Source of the DNA: Reichenbachiella ulvae
Lineage (GTDB): Bacteria; Bacteroidota; Bacteroidia; Cytophagales; Cyclobacteriaceae
NCBI RefSeq assembly: GCF_025833875.1
Contig: NZ_JAOYOD010000001.1
Location: 2,356,001-2,420,000 of the forward strand
Direction: 5' to 3'
Length of the DNA: 64,000 nt
Below, in pieces: positions 15,038 to 24,773 of the stretch. The notes beneath the pieces are model-generated. The model worked only from the letters and a program-made list of their open reading frames with translations, was not told where the DNA came from and did not search any database. The first letter of the stretch is position 1; every line of letters begins with the position of its first letter. Position numbers and translations under genes: made by a program.

Positions 15038-16423
15038 ATGGAACTGGATGTAAAAACCTTATTTCTCTTATTTTCGGCAGGCAACTTTTTCATTTTGTTG
15101 TTCTTTACGGCATATATGATCATTTATCGAGATGGTCACGAGATTTTGCTTCTCTTTATTTTCACCAAAGCCATCGCCTGCATCCAGTGGATTTTCTTTG
15201 CCAATCGAGGGGTGATGCCCGACCTCTATACGATCTATATTGCCAACCTCTCGAATATCTTTTCGATGTTTCTTGAGATCTATTGTATCAACTACGCGAC
15301 CAGAAAATTCAACATTAGACACCTATTCAAGCTAAGCATCATTCCTGTGATTGCGTCCGGACTTTTCTTCATCCTAAACAATGGCATTGAATACCAAAGG
15401 GTAATTTTGGTCTCCTTGATCGTCATGACCTTTTTCCTGATCGGAAGCTTGCATTTACTCTTCTCTAAAAAAGTATCGAAACTGCAGCACTTCATTGGTT
15501 TTCTATTTCTGTTCGTTTCGATCGTTTTCTTTTTTCGTGCTTCATGGGCATCCGTATCAGACAACAATGCGGCCATTTTCACCAATCACACCTTACAGGT
15601 ATTGAGCTATATTGTCCACTTCCTGGTCAGCAGTCCACTGGCCATTGCTCTGTTGCTCATCCTAAGAGAAGAAGACAATCAGAAACTGACCGAACTGAAT
15701 AAAAGCAAGGATCGCTTCTACTCCATCATCGCCCACGATCTACGCGCCCCGCTCAATAACCTTAAACAACTGGGCTACTTTCTAAACGATGAGAAGGAAA
15801 AACAAGATCAGGAACATTACCATCAAATGACCCAGTCGGTGTACAAAAGTGCCCGAGATGCCTCCCGTCTATTGGACAACCTCCTGAAGTGGGCCAGCTC
15901 CAATGCTGGTTTAATGGTTTTCAAACCCGAACCCCTGCCATTCAAATATATGGTAGACGAGATCCTGGACTTCTATGAATCACGCGCACAAGACAAAGAA
16001 GTGGTTTTAATCAATGAAATCACAGAAGATCTGGTACCCTATGGTGACCCAGAAATGGTCGATACCATCATTCGAAACCTGATCAACAATGCGCTGAAAT
16101 TCAGTCAGCAAAAGGGAAGCATACGAGTCTTGTCCACAGTCTCCAACAAGAAATTCTGTACCATCGGAATCGAGGACAAAGGAATAGGAATGAGTAACAA
16201 AATCATCGAAAACATCATGGGCTCAGATCACAACCAACCAAGACCGGGAACGGCAGATGAAAAAGGAACGGGATTGGGACTCAAGCTTTGCAAAGATTTT
16301 ATTTTGCAGAACAAAGGCACTTTCTGGATAGAAAGTGAAGAAGGAAAAGGCAGTACCTTTTGGTTCACCCTTCCTGTGTATAAAAAAAAGGAATCACCGA
16401 TTCGAAAAAAAGTAAATCAGTGA
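15038..16423 (+). CDS. Membrane sensor histidine kinase
   Basis: A 461-residue kinase. Residues 1-210 hold about seven hydrophobic helices (LFLLFSAGNFFILLFFTAYM, LFKLSIIPVIASGLFFIL, HFIGFLFLFVSIVFFF, SSPLAIALLLILREE), so the input domain is in the membrane, resembling 7TM-type sensors. The HisKA phosphoacceptor is His233 in IIAHDLRAPLNNL. The ATPase part has NLINNALKFS, IEDKGIGMS and GTGLGLKLCKDFI. No response regulator is next to it, so it is an orphan kinase. Its 3' end is unusual: the last codons and stop lie in a hairpin that acts as terminator for the convergent GH9 gene. Confidence 0.92.
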   Translation: MELDVKTLFLLFSAGNFFILLFFTAYMIIYRDGHEILLLFIFTKAIACIQWIFFANRGVMPDLYTIYIANLSNIFSMFLEIYCINYATRKFNIRHLFKLSIIPVIASGLFFILNNGIEYQRVILVSLIVMTFFLIGSLHLLFSKKVSKLQHFIGFLFLFVSIVFFFRASWASVSDNNAAIFTNHTLQVLSYIVHFLVSSPLAIALLLILREEDNQKLTELNKSKDRFYSIIAHDLRAPLNNLKQLGYFLNDEKEKQDQEHYHQMTQSVYKSARDASRLLDNLLKWASSNAGLMVFKPEPLPFKYMVDEILDFYESRAQDKEVVLINEITEDLVPYGDPEMVDTIIRNLINNALKFSQQKGSIRVLSTVSNKKFCTIGIEDKGIGMSNKIIENIMGSDHNQPRPGTADEKGTGLGLKLCKDFILQNKGTFWIESEEGKGSTFWFTLPVYKKKESPIRKKVNQ

Positions 16424-16427
16424 TTCC
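16389..16427 (-). terminator. Terminator of the GH9 gene, inside the kinase 3' end
   Basis: GGAATCACCGATT pairs with AATCAGTGATTCC. On the minus strand the stem is followed by C and eight T. It sits just past the GH9 stop at 16440 but overlaps the last codons and stop of the plus-strand kinase, so the two convergent genes share it. Confidence 0.75.
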
Positions 16428-16439
16428 TCATCGGCTATT

Positions 16440-18878
16440 TTATTTCAACATATCCTGAGCTGCCAGCACCAAAAACATGTAATTGGTAGACCCTCCACCC
16501 ATGACATATTCCGTCTGCTGCCAAAAGAAAGGCCACTCCTTCAACTCTGGTAAATCAGGACGGATCAGTGCAGTCCCAGAGGCCACACCACCTGGAATAA
16601 ATGACCAATCGGCTCGATTCACGCCATAGGCAGTCGTTACTGAGTTCGCTCCCACCCCAGAGGCAAAAGAGGCGGTATTCTCACCAGGGTGAACTCCTAG
16701 AACGAAATTGAGAGAGTTGAGAGTAAAGTCTCTGGAACAGATCTCAGGCCAACCTTTGTAGAAAAAATACTGTTCAACCCCAAAGTGCTGAATCGACCAT
16801 CCCGCACCCCAAATATTGGGCTTATAAGGCACTCCATACGGAGAATCAACTCGCTGCTCTTCTAGTAGTTTGGCATGGTACTCACGAACTGCTGCTTCCA
16901 CTGCCTTTGCGAATTTCTTACTTCCCGACTGATCCAATACTCGACCCACAGCCCAGCCACAGCGATCAATTTGAGCCACTATGGCGGATTGTAGTGCGAT
17001 CATTTCTTTCTTATAAGCGCTCTTATCTGTTGTCAAAATCAATTCCGACAAAGCAATTACTCGGGCACTCGCCAATTTGTCGTTTGCCGGGAACAAAGCA
17101 TACAATGCCTCAGCAGCTTCAAGAGATTCTTTAGCCAGTGCAGGATTGCTATTCTCCAGGACTCGACTGGCAGCAGCCAGACCGCTGATCACATGAAGTT
17201 CTCTTCTGGGGTTCTCTTCAGTAAACACCCAACGATCATCCGCAGGCAACCCATCAGCATACACCAAATTATCCGTCATAGAAGACGCATCACCCAGCAT
17301 CACATATTGTCGTAGAGTTGGACAAATAATCCCCCTGTACAACCGACCTAAACTTCGGTAGCCTCCAAGTACCGTCTCTAAGCCATGTTCGATCTGCTGA
17401 ATGACATCAGATCGACCATCCGGCTGATGGATCTCTACCAATCGCTGATCTGCATCTACCATGGTGGCGTCATAGTCCAAACCGAATTCTTCTATCATCC
17501 AGGCCAAATTCCGAATCGTACCTATCTGTGACTCGACTCGGAGATCATAATCTCCCGCATCGTGCCAGCCTCCCTTATTCAATCCTGGCACCGGATCCAT
17601 GGGTTGATACTCTGTGAGCGTCGAACTCCCCTGCACATAGCCATCAAAATGATTGGTATCAACAGGCGCCATCAGCGCATCATCCAGATGGCAGTAGTCA
17701 TGCCAAACCCGATACTTTTCATTTACTCGCATGTGGCACATTTGTACGGGTAGGTAATACTCCAATACAGGCTGCCATGCTCCTCTGTCATAAACATCCT
17801 TTCCTACCTTAAAGGCATGCGTTTCTAAATGCCCATACTGCAGCATATACATCCCTTCTTCCTTCACTTCGCTGAAGTCAAAAGTCAAATATTGATAACG
17901 CAGAAAACTGCCCCAGGTCTTTGCCTCCCCATTCTTCACGAGTAGGCGACCTTCCTTACCTAAACGGTAAAGAGACACCTCTTTTTGATCTTTATCCTTG
18001 GGATCCAATTCGATCACAGCCTGCTTGGGCTGATCAGGATGGTAGCCCAGCTGCGACACCTGAATCACTGGCTGATATTTCCACCCCTCCACTACATTCG
18101 GTTTCACGGTCCAAATGATGGCATTTTTAGTAGCGCCTGCTGGTACTACTTCATTTACGATAAACCAGCCGTTGTTGTGGTTGCCACGGCCGTCTCGCAG
18201 CTGTAGGGTACCAGTCTCCGATTGTATATAGATTCGCTGCAAGTCAGCTTCCGGGGCTACAGTCAATTGTTTGCCTTGAGCCATAGTAGCGGGCACATCT
18301 TCACCATTCACTGATTCAACCGGACCATTGGCCTGTATGGGAAACAGTCCCTGCTGCTCATCCATCACCCATGATTTTCCAAAAAGCGGTTGGGAAAAGA
18401 GCTCAAAATTGAAGTGTACTTTTCCAATCCACTGCTCCGGAAGTGCTTCATCTAAATGCACTGCAATCTGAAAAGCATTGGCTTCTAAAGCTTTTACTTC
18501 CACTGAATAGGCGAAAGTCAAGTCAGGATAAATGATAGGATTAAAACCTTTGCGGTTTTTGGAGGAATCTGGGTACCAAAGACGCTGGCTGATACTTTGA
18601 TTGTCTCGATCCACAGTCAGTTTGCCCCCTTTCGGTACTGGGGACCATTGACCTGGAGATACTTCCAATCGCAAATCCCCATTGGCAGCCACCCTACTAC
18701 CATGTTGGATGATCGTCACACCTGTTTGGTGTCCATCCGGGTAGATGTCACTGAATACTGTCACATTCAACCCTTGCATTTCAAAATAGTCTTTGTCATT
18801 AATACTCAACCCTTGCCCAACAAGAGTTTGAGTCAGTGCACACAATAGTGCACAGCTAATCCATTTGATCATAATCAT
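16440..18878 (-). CDS. Secreted glycoside hydrolase family 9 protein
   Basis: An 812-residue protein with a signal peptide (ISCALLCALTQTLVGQG). Residues about 25-265 are a beta-rich domain I do not recognise. About 271-365 match the cellulase N-terminal Ig-like domain (VIQVSQLGYHPDQPKQAVIEL), and about 380-812 are the GH9 (alpha/alpha)6 barrel. The catalytic base motif is GGWHDAGDYD near residue 440. The acid Glu is probably the one in QTEYVMGGGSTNYMFL near 789, preceded by FVLGVHPGENTASFASGVG. GH9 enzymes cleave beta-1,4-glucans or related oligosaccharides. There is no SusC/SusD pair or other CAZyme nearby, and no sorting tail, so it is likely periplasmic. Two Met codons (18878, 18872) are possible starts. 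Confidence 0.9.
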   Translation of the reverse strand: MIMIKWISCALLCALTQTLVGQGLSINDKDYFEMQGLNVTVFSDIYPDGHQTGVTIIQHGSRVAANGDLRLEVSPGQWSPVPKGGKLTVDRDNQSISQRLWYPDSSKNRKGFNPIIYPDLTFAYSVEVKALEANAFQIAVHLDEALPEQWIGKVHFNFELFSQPLFGKSWVMDEQQGLFPIQANGPVESVNGEDVPATMAQGKQLTVAPEADLQRIYIQSETGTLQLRDGRGNHNNGWFIVNEVVPAGATKNAIIWTVKPNVVEGWKYQPVIQVSQLGYHPDQPKQAVIELDPKDKDQKEVSLYRLGKEGRLLVKNGEAKTWGSFLRYQYLTFDFSEVKEEGMYMLQYGHLETHAFKVGKDVYDRGAWQPVLEYYLPVQMCHMRVNEKYRVWHDYCHLDDALMAPVDTNHFDGYVQGSSTLTEYQPMDPVPGLNKGGWHDAGDYDLRVESQIGTIRNLAWMIEEFGLDYDATMVDADQRLVEIHQPDGRSDVIQQIEHGLETVLGGYRSLGRLYRGIICPTLRQYVMLGDASSMTDNLVYADGLPADDRWVFTEENPRRELHVISGLAAASRVLENSNPALAKESLEAAEALYALFPANDKLASARVIALSELILTTDKSAYKKEMIALQSAIVAQIDRCGWAVGRVLDQSGSKKFAKAVEAAVREYHAKLLEEQRVDSPYGVPYKPNIWGAGWSIQHFGVEQYFFYKGWPEICSRDFTLNSLNFVLGVHPGENTASFASGVGANSVTTAYGVNRADWSFIPGGVASGTALIRPDLPELKEWPFFWQQTEYVMGGGSTNYMFLVLAAQDMLK

Positions 18879-19095
18879 TATTTAAATAAAAAGATTTCTC
18901 AACCGATATTTTGACTCCATTTGAAGAGGGTGGGAATACGGGAGCCTCGGTTTGACAGGCCTAAGATAAGAAAAACTAAAATACAGAAGCCGGAATAATT
19001 GAGAAGAAAGTCTTCAGCGCAACAGCGAAAAACCAACTTTTTCCTTTGGCTCTAGGCATTAATAGATTTACTATTTATCACTTTAACTATAAGAC

Positions 19096-19593
19096 ATGTC
19101 AACAATTACACTAAAAGGAAATGAGATTCATACCTCTGGCGAATTACCCGCAGTAGGAAGCCAGGCTCCAGATTTCAAATTGGTAAAAAGCGACCTATCA
19201 GAAGCTTCTTTGTCTGATTACAAGGGACAAAAAGTTATCCTGAATATCTTCCCAAGTATCGATACTGGCACATGTGCTGCTTCTGTTAGAAAATTCAATG
19301 AGGAAGCTGCCAAGCTAGACAACACCAAGGTACTTTGTATTTCCAGAGATTTGCCTTTCGCTCATGGAAGATTCTGTGGAGCAGAAGGAATTGAAAATGT
19401 AGAAACCCTTTCTGATTTTGTAGATGGTAGCTTTGGTAAAGCTTATGGTCTGGATATCGTTGATGGTCCCTTGAAAGGACTGGATTCTAGATGCATCGTT
19501 GTTTTAGACGAAAACCACAAGGTGAAGCACACAGAACAAGTAGCTGAAACCGTAAATGAGCCGAACTACGAAGCTGCAATGGCTGCATTATAA
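19096..19593 (+). CDS. tpx: Thiol peroxidase, atypical 2-Cys peroxiredoxin
   Basis: A 165-residue cytoplasmic peroxiredoxin that reduces hydrogen peroxide and organic hydroperoxides using thioredoxin. Peroxidatic Cys60 is in SIDTGTCAASVRKFN and resolving Cys94 in GRFCGAEGI, the Tpx spacing. The N-terminal VGSQAPDFKLV and the Arg in LDSRCIVVLD also fit. Length matches the family. It is monocistronic. A perfect short palindrome (CGTGAAACTTTCACG, 19690-19704) lies between it and the convergent gene, but without a T-run. Regulation is not evident from the sequence. Confidence 0.97.
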   Translation: MSTITLKGNEIHTSGELPAVGSQAPDFKLVKSDLSEASLSDYKGQKVILNIFPSIDTGTCAASVRKFNEEAAKLDNTKVLCISRDLPFAHGRFCGAEGIENVETLSDFVDGSFGKAYGLDIVDGPLKGLDSRCIVVLDENHKVKHTEQVAETVNEPNYEAAMAAL

Positions 19594-19771
19594 AGAGCTG
19601 CTACAAAAAAGCTTTTCAATTAAGAAAAAAGTATTATTTTAAGGCTGCAATGCTTATCAAAAGTATTGTGATTGTAATTCAGAAGGTTCCGTGAAACTTT
19701 CACGAATAAGCAAGATCTTTTCTTGGATTACAACCAGCAGTTTTTATTAGAGGAAAGGAATTTGAGTTGGG

Positions 19772-22417
19772 TTAATCATCACAGACGATTAATTCATACT
19801 CACTTCCTCTATAAGCTTCCGATCGCGTTTTCTCTCCCTTGTCATCATAGTATACTACTACGTAATAGTCCCCTTCTGGAAAAACTTTCTCAGCCATGTA
19901 TAAGTTCTTTTGAGGACCTCCCAAATTGTATACATCATTGAAAACCACGGGCACTATCAAACCCAGGTCTTCGTGGTACACGCCATAAGCATTGCCTTTC
20001 CTAATCTCAATGGTTTTGGCAGTAGTCGAATCACTCAAATACCTATAGCCATCAATCCCATCGATCAATACTTCATCTTCATAGATCTTTCGAATTTCCC
20101 ATTGATCATCTCTTAGGCCTATGAAAGCACTGTCGCTCCAATACTCGATTTTGTCATAGGCGCCTTCCAACCATTGCTTATTGTCACCACTGAGTAGCCC
20201 ATAGCCGTCATCTCCTTTCACAATAAAGAGTCGATCGTTGTAAGTGGCAAAACGCTCTCGATAATCAATGTTCAACAAAGTACGGTTATTGAAATTGTAC
20301 GCCCCAAACGCCCCGTCATACAAGACATCAGACACTCCATTTTTAGCCTCTGCAATGGCGTCATACCTCACCTTCAATACCAGGCGACCTTTGATATCCA
20401 CTGCACCATACACCCCATCATCTTTGACTGAAAATATCGAATCGCTGATAAAACCTATCTCATCATGAGGAGTGGAAAAAAGCTTTTTCCCATCTCGATA
20501 GAGCGAAAGCTTTCTGGCTTCCTCTATGACCAGGTAATGAATTTGCGTTCTTCGTGATGAACTCAATGCCTTGATATATTGTCCCTCCTGAATCTCTACC
20601 ACTTCTCGATTAGGAAAGAGCGCCATTCCTCTATCCTGGGTAAATAAGATTGCAATATCATCTCCTATCATCTTGACAGAGTCAACCCCAAGAATAGGCT
20701 CTTCATCCATGTTTTTACTATAGACGACCCAGGTTTGTTCACGCTTCAGCCCCATCCATTCGTAGTTCTGTAAGATATCGTGATACACTAAGTCTGAATA
20801 TTGCTGGTTTTTCTTGTCAAACACATGATAACCCTGTGAGGTTTTGAAAGTCCAGGTATCGTACATGGTGTTGATGCTGATGGTAGAATCAGGCGTGACT
20901 ACCTTCAGGCTTTTGTTAATCAGCGACTCAAATTCAGGGGTATAGCCTACGATATATTCCTTATTGATCAGCTCCACCTCTTCATATTCCAGCGGTATAT
21001 TAGGATTGTCCTTGAGCAATTCATCTAGGTTCGCTACGCCAAATACTCCATCCTGCTCCACAATCCAAAAACTCCCTTCTAGAAAGATGTCATCGTATGC
21101 GGGTTCCAAAATAATCTGCCCGGTCACTCCGGCAAGACCTACCTTTCCCCCTTGCTGAAAAGCCAATAGCCTGTGATCCAAAAGCGATATTTCCTCAAAC
21201 TGAACATCCAAAACAACCTCCCCCGTTACGGTTATGGCTCCTTTTCTATCCCCTTTGGTTACTACGAGAACTCCATTCCCCAGATCAATGAAAGAATCCC
21301 ATTCTCCCTCATATATGATGGTACCGGCTCGATTGATCATCTTGTGCACTCCATCTTGCTGTACATCCAGGATATTTTCCTGCACATTGCCACACCTATA
21401 CGCCGAGCTGATTTGCTCAAAAGGCCCTTGTTCAAATTTTTCTCCATCTAAATCGTAAAAAGTATACTCCTGATCTTTGTAAAAGGGGTATAACACTCGA
21501 TTATTGAGGTTTTCGAGTACGCTCATGGAATCCATAAAGTGCTGAAAAGCCGATCGATTAAAAGATTTCAATTTTGACTCGTCTATCCCAGACGAATGAT
21601 AAAGTAGTCCTAATGCCTTTTGAGTCAGCCGGGCATTGTTATATGAATTGATGAATTCTACGATTTTTTCTTCCACGAGTCCTGTCACCATCTTGGTATA
21701 AATCATGGCTTCTACTTCCGCTCGATAGGGAGAGTTAGGATACTCAATTAAAAAATCCTTCAACTCATCCAATTGATTAGTTCCCGTACGCTCCTCGAAT
21801 ATCAGTTGATCAAAGCGCTTCTTCGCAGTGGCATACTGCAAAGATCTGGGGTATTGCTCGATGAAGGACTGGTAGGCTTCCCAAGTTCCCTCCTTCTCTA
21901 CCTCAGCAAATACCAATTCATTTCTTCGGGTTTCGGCCAGCAGAACCTCTGACGCATCGTCATAAGCAGAAAGGAAATATTGATAGGCCGAAACTTCATC
22001 CAGTTGAGTCGCTCTTTGATAGGCCAAACCATGGATATAGGATTGCAAGGTGTCGAAATGCTCAAGGAGCACATCCACCTTATCCATCTCATCGATATGA
22101 TCTTCTGTTCGATCCGGTAGCAGCTGCAAGCCCTGCTTCATGTATTTGTGAGAGCGATCCAGATCATATTCGGGGTTTGTTCCCGAAACGTAATAGAGGG
22201 CATAAGCATAGGAAACCAACGGATTGAGACTGTCCGCTTTATAAGAGCGTTCCAGAAATTCTTCCGCTTTTTCATAGTCCTCTTTTTCGATGGCCCGCAA
22301 GGCTTGCTTGGATTTATCAGCATAAGCCAGAGTTACCAAACTCGTCAGGATAATAAAAATGAAATATTTTTTCTTCAAAATATACCAGTTGATCTCATGC
22401 GAAAATAAACAATTCAT
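19772..22417 (-). CDS. TPR/WG-repeat exported protein
   Basis: An 881-residue protein with an N-terminal hydrophobic segment (KKKYFIFIILTSLVTLAYA) acting as signal peptide or anchor. Residues about 35-300 are helical TPR-like repeats (AIEKEDYEKAEEFLERSYKA). From about 320 onward it is built of WG-type beta repeats, for example GKVGLAGVTGQIILEPAYDD, DGVYGAVDIKGRLVLKVRYD and GNAYGVYHEDLGLIVPVVFND. Such proteins are common in Bacteroidota and have no firm function; the repeats probably form a propeller-like binding surface. It is divergent from the methyltransferase gene and converges with tpx. The assignment of repeats is by eye. Confidence 0.8.
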   Translation of the reverse strand: MNCLFSHEINWYILKKKYFIFIILTSLVTLAYADKSKQALRAIEKEDYEKAEEFLERSYKADSLNPLVSYAYALYYVSGTNPEYDLDRSHKYMKQGLQLLPDRTEDHIDEMDKVDVLLEHFDTLQSYIHGLAYQRATQLDEVSAYQYFLSAYDDASEVLLAETRRNELVFAEVEKEGTWEAYQSFIEQYPRSLQYATAKKRFDQLIFEERTGTNQLDELKDFLIEYPNSPYRAEVEAMIYTKMVTGLVEEKIVEFINSYNNARLTQKALGLLYHSSGIDESKLKSFNRSAFQHFMDSMSVLENLNNRVLYPFYKDQEYTFYDLDGEKFEQGPFEQISSAYRCGNVQENILDVQQDGVHKMINRAGTIIYEGEWDSFIDLGNGVLVVTKGDRKGAITVTGEVVLDVQFEEISLLDHRLLAFQQGGKVGLAGVTGQIILEPAYDDIFLEGSFWIVEQDGVFGVANLDELLKDNPNIPLEYEEVELINKEYIVGYTPEFESLINKSLKVVTPDSTISINTMYDTWTFKTSQGYHVFDKKNQQYSDLVYHDILQNYEWMGLKREQTWVVYSKNMDEEPILGVDSVKMIGDDIAILFTQDRGMALFPNREVVEIQEGQYIKALSSSRRTQIHYLVIEEARKLSLYRDGKKLFSTPHDEIGFISDSIFSVKDDGVYGAVDIKGRLVLKVRYDAIAEAKNGVSDVLYDGAFGAYNFNNRTLLNIDYRERFATYNDRLFIVKGDDGYGLLSGDNKQWLEGAYDKIEYWSDSAFIGLRDDQWEIRKIYEDEVLIDGIDGYRYLSDSTTAKTIEIRKGNAYGVYHEDLGLIVPVVFNDVYNLGGPQKNLYMAEKVFPEGDYYVVVYYDDKGEKTRSEAYRGSEYELIVCDD

Positions 22418-22481
22418 ATTTACTCTAGGATTATAATTGAGCCAGTTATGAGCGCATTACATTTGAGCCAAATTTCCTACC

Positions 22482-23099
22482 ATGAGTATACAAGAATTGA
22501 ACCGCCTTCTTGGCAACATAGACATCTATCTCCTGGATCAAATATTGAAAGGTCGCATAGCCGAAAATAGCCGCATCCTCGACGCAGGATGTGGCGAGGG
22601 ACGCAATCTCATCTACTTTCTCAATCAAGGCTATGATGTGCATGGAGTAGATATGAATCCAGATGCCATTCGCATGCTTCAATTCATCGTGCAATCCAAC
22701 TTCCCAACTGTCGAAAAGGAAAGATTTCAGATAAGTCCAATAGATAAAATGCTCTACCCTGATCAGGCTTTTGATTGGGTGATCAGTAGTGCTGTACTCC
22801 ACTTTAGTACCACGGAGTTTGATTTCTGGAAGGGAATCAAAGAAATGACCCGCGTGTTGAAGATAGGTGGAGGCCTATTCATTCGCATGACAGGTGAATT
22901 TGGGCTGGATCAGGCCACATTGGAAAAACAAGGCGAACAATATCTACTGCCTGATGGAAGTTTGCGCTTTCTACTAACCCAACAAATATTAGATCAAATG
23001 TGTGAAGAATATCACTTCGAACTCATGGAACCCCTCAAGTCGGTCTGGGTAGATGGAAAAAGAAGCATGACCACTTTGGTTCTAAGAAAAACCGCTTAA
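22482..23099 (+). CDS. Class I SAM-dependent methyltransferase
   Basis: A 205-residue protein with the Rossmann-type motif I (RILDAGCGEGRNLIYFLNQG), an acidic residue at the end of the second strand (VHGVDMNP), and post-motif segments FDWVISSAVLHF and RVLKIGGGLFIRM. This is the general layout of small-molecule methyltransferases such as TehB or UbiE relatives; the substrate is not readable. It stands alone, divergent from the WG-repeat gene by 64 bases, with the DUF6089 gene about 100 bases downstream on the same strand. Confidence 0.88.
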   Translation: MSIQELNRLLGNIDIYLLDQILKGRIAENSRILDAGCGEGRNLIYFLNQGYDVHGVDMNPDAIRMLQFIVQSNFPTVEKERFQISPIDKMLYPDQAFDWVISSAVLHFSTTEFDFWKGIKEMTRVLKIGGGLFIRMTGEFGLDQATLEKQGEQYLLPDGSLRFLLTQQILDQMCEEYHFELMEPLKSVWVDGKRSMTTLVLRKTA

Positions 23100-23199
23100 A
23101 ACTGTAAGTTCGAATACACTAATCCCAAATAATTCCAAGTTATAAAAAGGGGAAACTGATCGGTATTGCATACTTTTGATCAGTGAGTAAGTGCGTGTT

Positions 23200-24114
23200 A
23201 TGCTTCGAAAAACATTATTAATCCTTTTCAGTACCTTTTCTTTCTGTGCTCAAGCGCAGAATTTCTTCGACTGGCAGTATCATGATCGATACTTTTCGGT
23301 CTATACTGGCACGGGCTGGACTGGATATGTAGGTGATCTCACACACGACAAGCCCTTTACTAAAGGGCTCTCCCACTTCAATATAGGAGTCGAAGCACGC
23401 CTCTATTCCAAAATTGCAGCGCGCGCTCAATATGCCTACTACATCATCGAGGGCTCAGACAAAAATGCTGCCGATAGCTCCTTTTACCGACAGAGAAACC
23501 TCAGCTTTGAGTCAAGAAATCATGAATGGAGCGTTCAGCTGGTTTACTATTTCTTCGACTACAGCGGCAAATACTATAAGCGCAGAACTTATGAGCCTTA
23601 TTTCGCTCTGGGCATTGGGCAGACCTTTTACAATCCTGAAGCCAAACTGACCAATGTAGAAGGCGAAACAAACAGCTATGCCCTAAGAGACCTTAATACG
23701 GAAACGAAAAGCTATGGCAATTCTGCCTGGATGGTTCCGGTAAGTTTTGGCGTTAAATTGGTAGTCAACGAATTCTTAAATCTGGGAGTAGATCTGGGCT
23801 ACCGTTTTACCTTTACAGGCCATCTGGATGACGTATATGGCTACTACGCCGATCCTAACGGAGACGGCTCAGCCTATCCCGATGAAACTATCGAGTCAAA
23901 ATTGAGCAATAGAAAATTTGAAGAAAGCGTATATATCATAAATCAAGAGGCATTTGACCAATTGGTACCAGGAAAAAAACGTGGAAATGGCAAGAATGAT
24001 CATTATTTCATGGCCAACATCAACATCGAACTCTACCTTCCCAAAGACATATTTCGGTCCAAAAAAGGAAGAGGCAGAAAAGGCAAAATCATAGGAAAAC
24101 CTGGCGCTTACTGA
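23200..24114 (+). CDS. DUF6089-family outer-membrane barrel protein
   Basis: A 304-residue protein starting at the ATG 23200, which gives a clean signal peptide (MLRKTLLILFSTFSFCAQAQ); the GTG at 23191 only adds three residues. The mature part is amphipathic strands (YFSVYTGTGWTGYVGDLTHD, EWSVQLVYYFFDYSGKYYKR, PYFALGIGQTFYNPEA) as in an eight-stranded barrel, with a basic C-terminal tail (KKGRGRKGKIIGK). This is the DUF6089 type. The type IX secretion component PorG belongs to the same broad family, but this copy is not near other T9SS genes, so I do not call it porG. Its stop overlaps the next start (TGATG), so the two are co-translated. Confidence 0.78.
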   Translation: MLRKTLLILFSTFSFCAQAQNFFDWQYHDRYFSVYTGTGWTGYVGDLTHDKPFTKGLSHFNIGVEARLYSKIAARAQYAYYIIEGSDKNAADSSFYRQRNLSFESRNHEWSVQLVYYFFDYSGKYYKRRTYEPYFALGIGQTFYNPEAKLTNVEGETNSYALRDLNTETKSYGNSAWMVPVSFGVKLVVNEFLNLGVDLGYRFTFTGHLDDVYGYYADPNGDGSAYPDETIESKLSNRKFEESVYIINQEAFDQLVPGKKRGNGKNDHYFMANINIELYLPKDIFRSKKGRGRKGKIIGKPGAY

Positions 24115-24773
24115 TGAGAATGAGAACCTTTGTTACGGTAGCTATACTAGTATTGATCTCACTTGAGACTATGGCTCAAGGCCAGATCAAAATAGCCAAA
24201 ATGAAATATGATGGAGGGGGTGACTGGTACGGCAATAAAACTGCGCTGCCCAATTTGGCACAATTCTGCAATCAATACATGCGAACCAATCTAGATACGG
24301 ATGATGAAGTGGTGGAGGTTGGTAGCCCCGATTTGTTTTTGTATCCGTATGTCTATCTCACAGGTCATGGCAATGTAGTCTTCTCTCAAAACGATGCGCA
24401 AAATCTAAGAAACTACTTGATCGCTGGTGGGTTCTTACATATCGATGACAACTATGGTTTAGATCAATTCATCAGACTGGAGATGAAAAAGGTGTTTCCA
24501 GAGCTGGAATTTGTAGAATTGCCTTTCGATCACCCGATCTATCATCAGCAATTCAAATTCCCCAATGGTCTACCCAAAATTCATGAACATGATGGCAAGC
24601 CTGCACAAGGCTTTGGACTGATATACGAAGGTCGTCTCGTCTGCTTTTACTCCTACGAGTCCGATCTGGGCAACGGCTGGGAAGATCAAATCATCTACAA
24701 CGACCCACAGAGCAAACGTCAGGAAGCTCTACGCATGGGAGCCAACATCATCAGCTACGCTTTCACACAGTAA
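24114..24773 (+). CDS. DUF4159 exported protein
   Basis: A 219-residue protein with a signal peptide (MRTFVTVAILVLISLETMAQ). The body shows the DUF4159 pattern: IKIAKMKYDGGGDWYGN, DLFLYPYVYLTGHGNVVFS, YLIAGGFLHIDDNYG and GFGLIYEGRLVCFYSYESDLGNGW. The fold resembles a class I glutamine-amidotransferase-like domain, but I see no catalytic Cys-His pair, so a binding role is more likely. It shares one base with the DUF6089 gene upstream. The pair is recurrent in Bacteroidota as I remember it, which suggests a joint envelope function that is undescribed. Its stop codon abuts the convergent epimerase gene. Confidence 0.8.
   Translation: MRMRTFVTVAILVLISLETMAQGQIKIAKMKYDGGGDWYGNKTALPNLAQFCNQYMRTNLDTDDEVVEVGSPDLFLYPYVYLTGHGNVVFSQNDAQNLRNYLIAGGFLHIDDNYGLDQFIRLEMKKVFPELEFVELPFDHPIYHQQFKFPNGLPKIHEHDGKPAQGFGLIYEGRLVCFYSYESDLGNGWEDQIIYNDPQSKRQEALRMGANIISYAFTQ

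Noticed and set aside
23200..24114. Naming the DUF6089 gene porG
   Set aside because: Family membership alone is not enough and no porK/L/M/N-type genes are adjacent.
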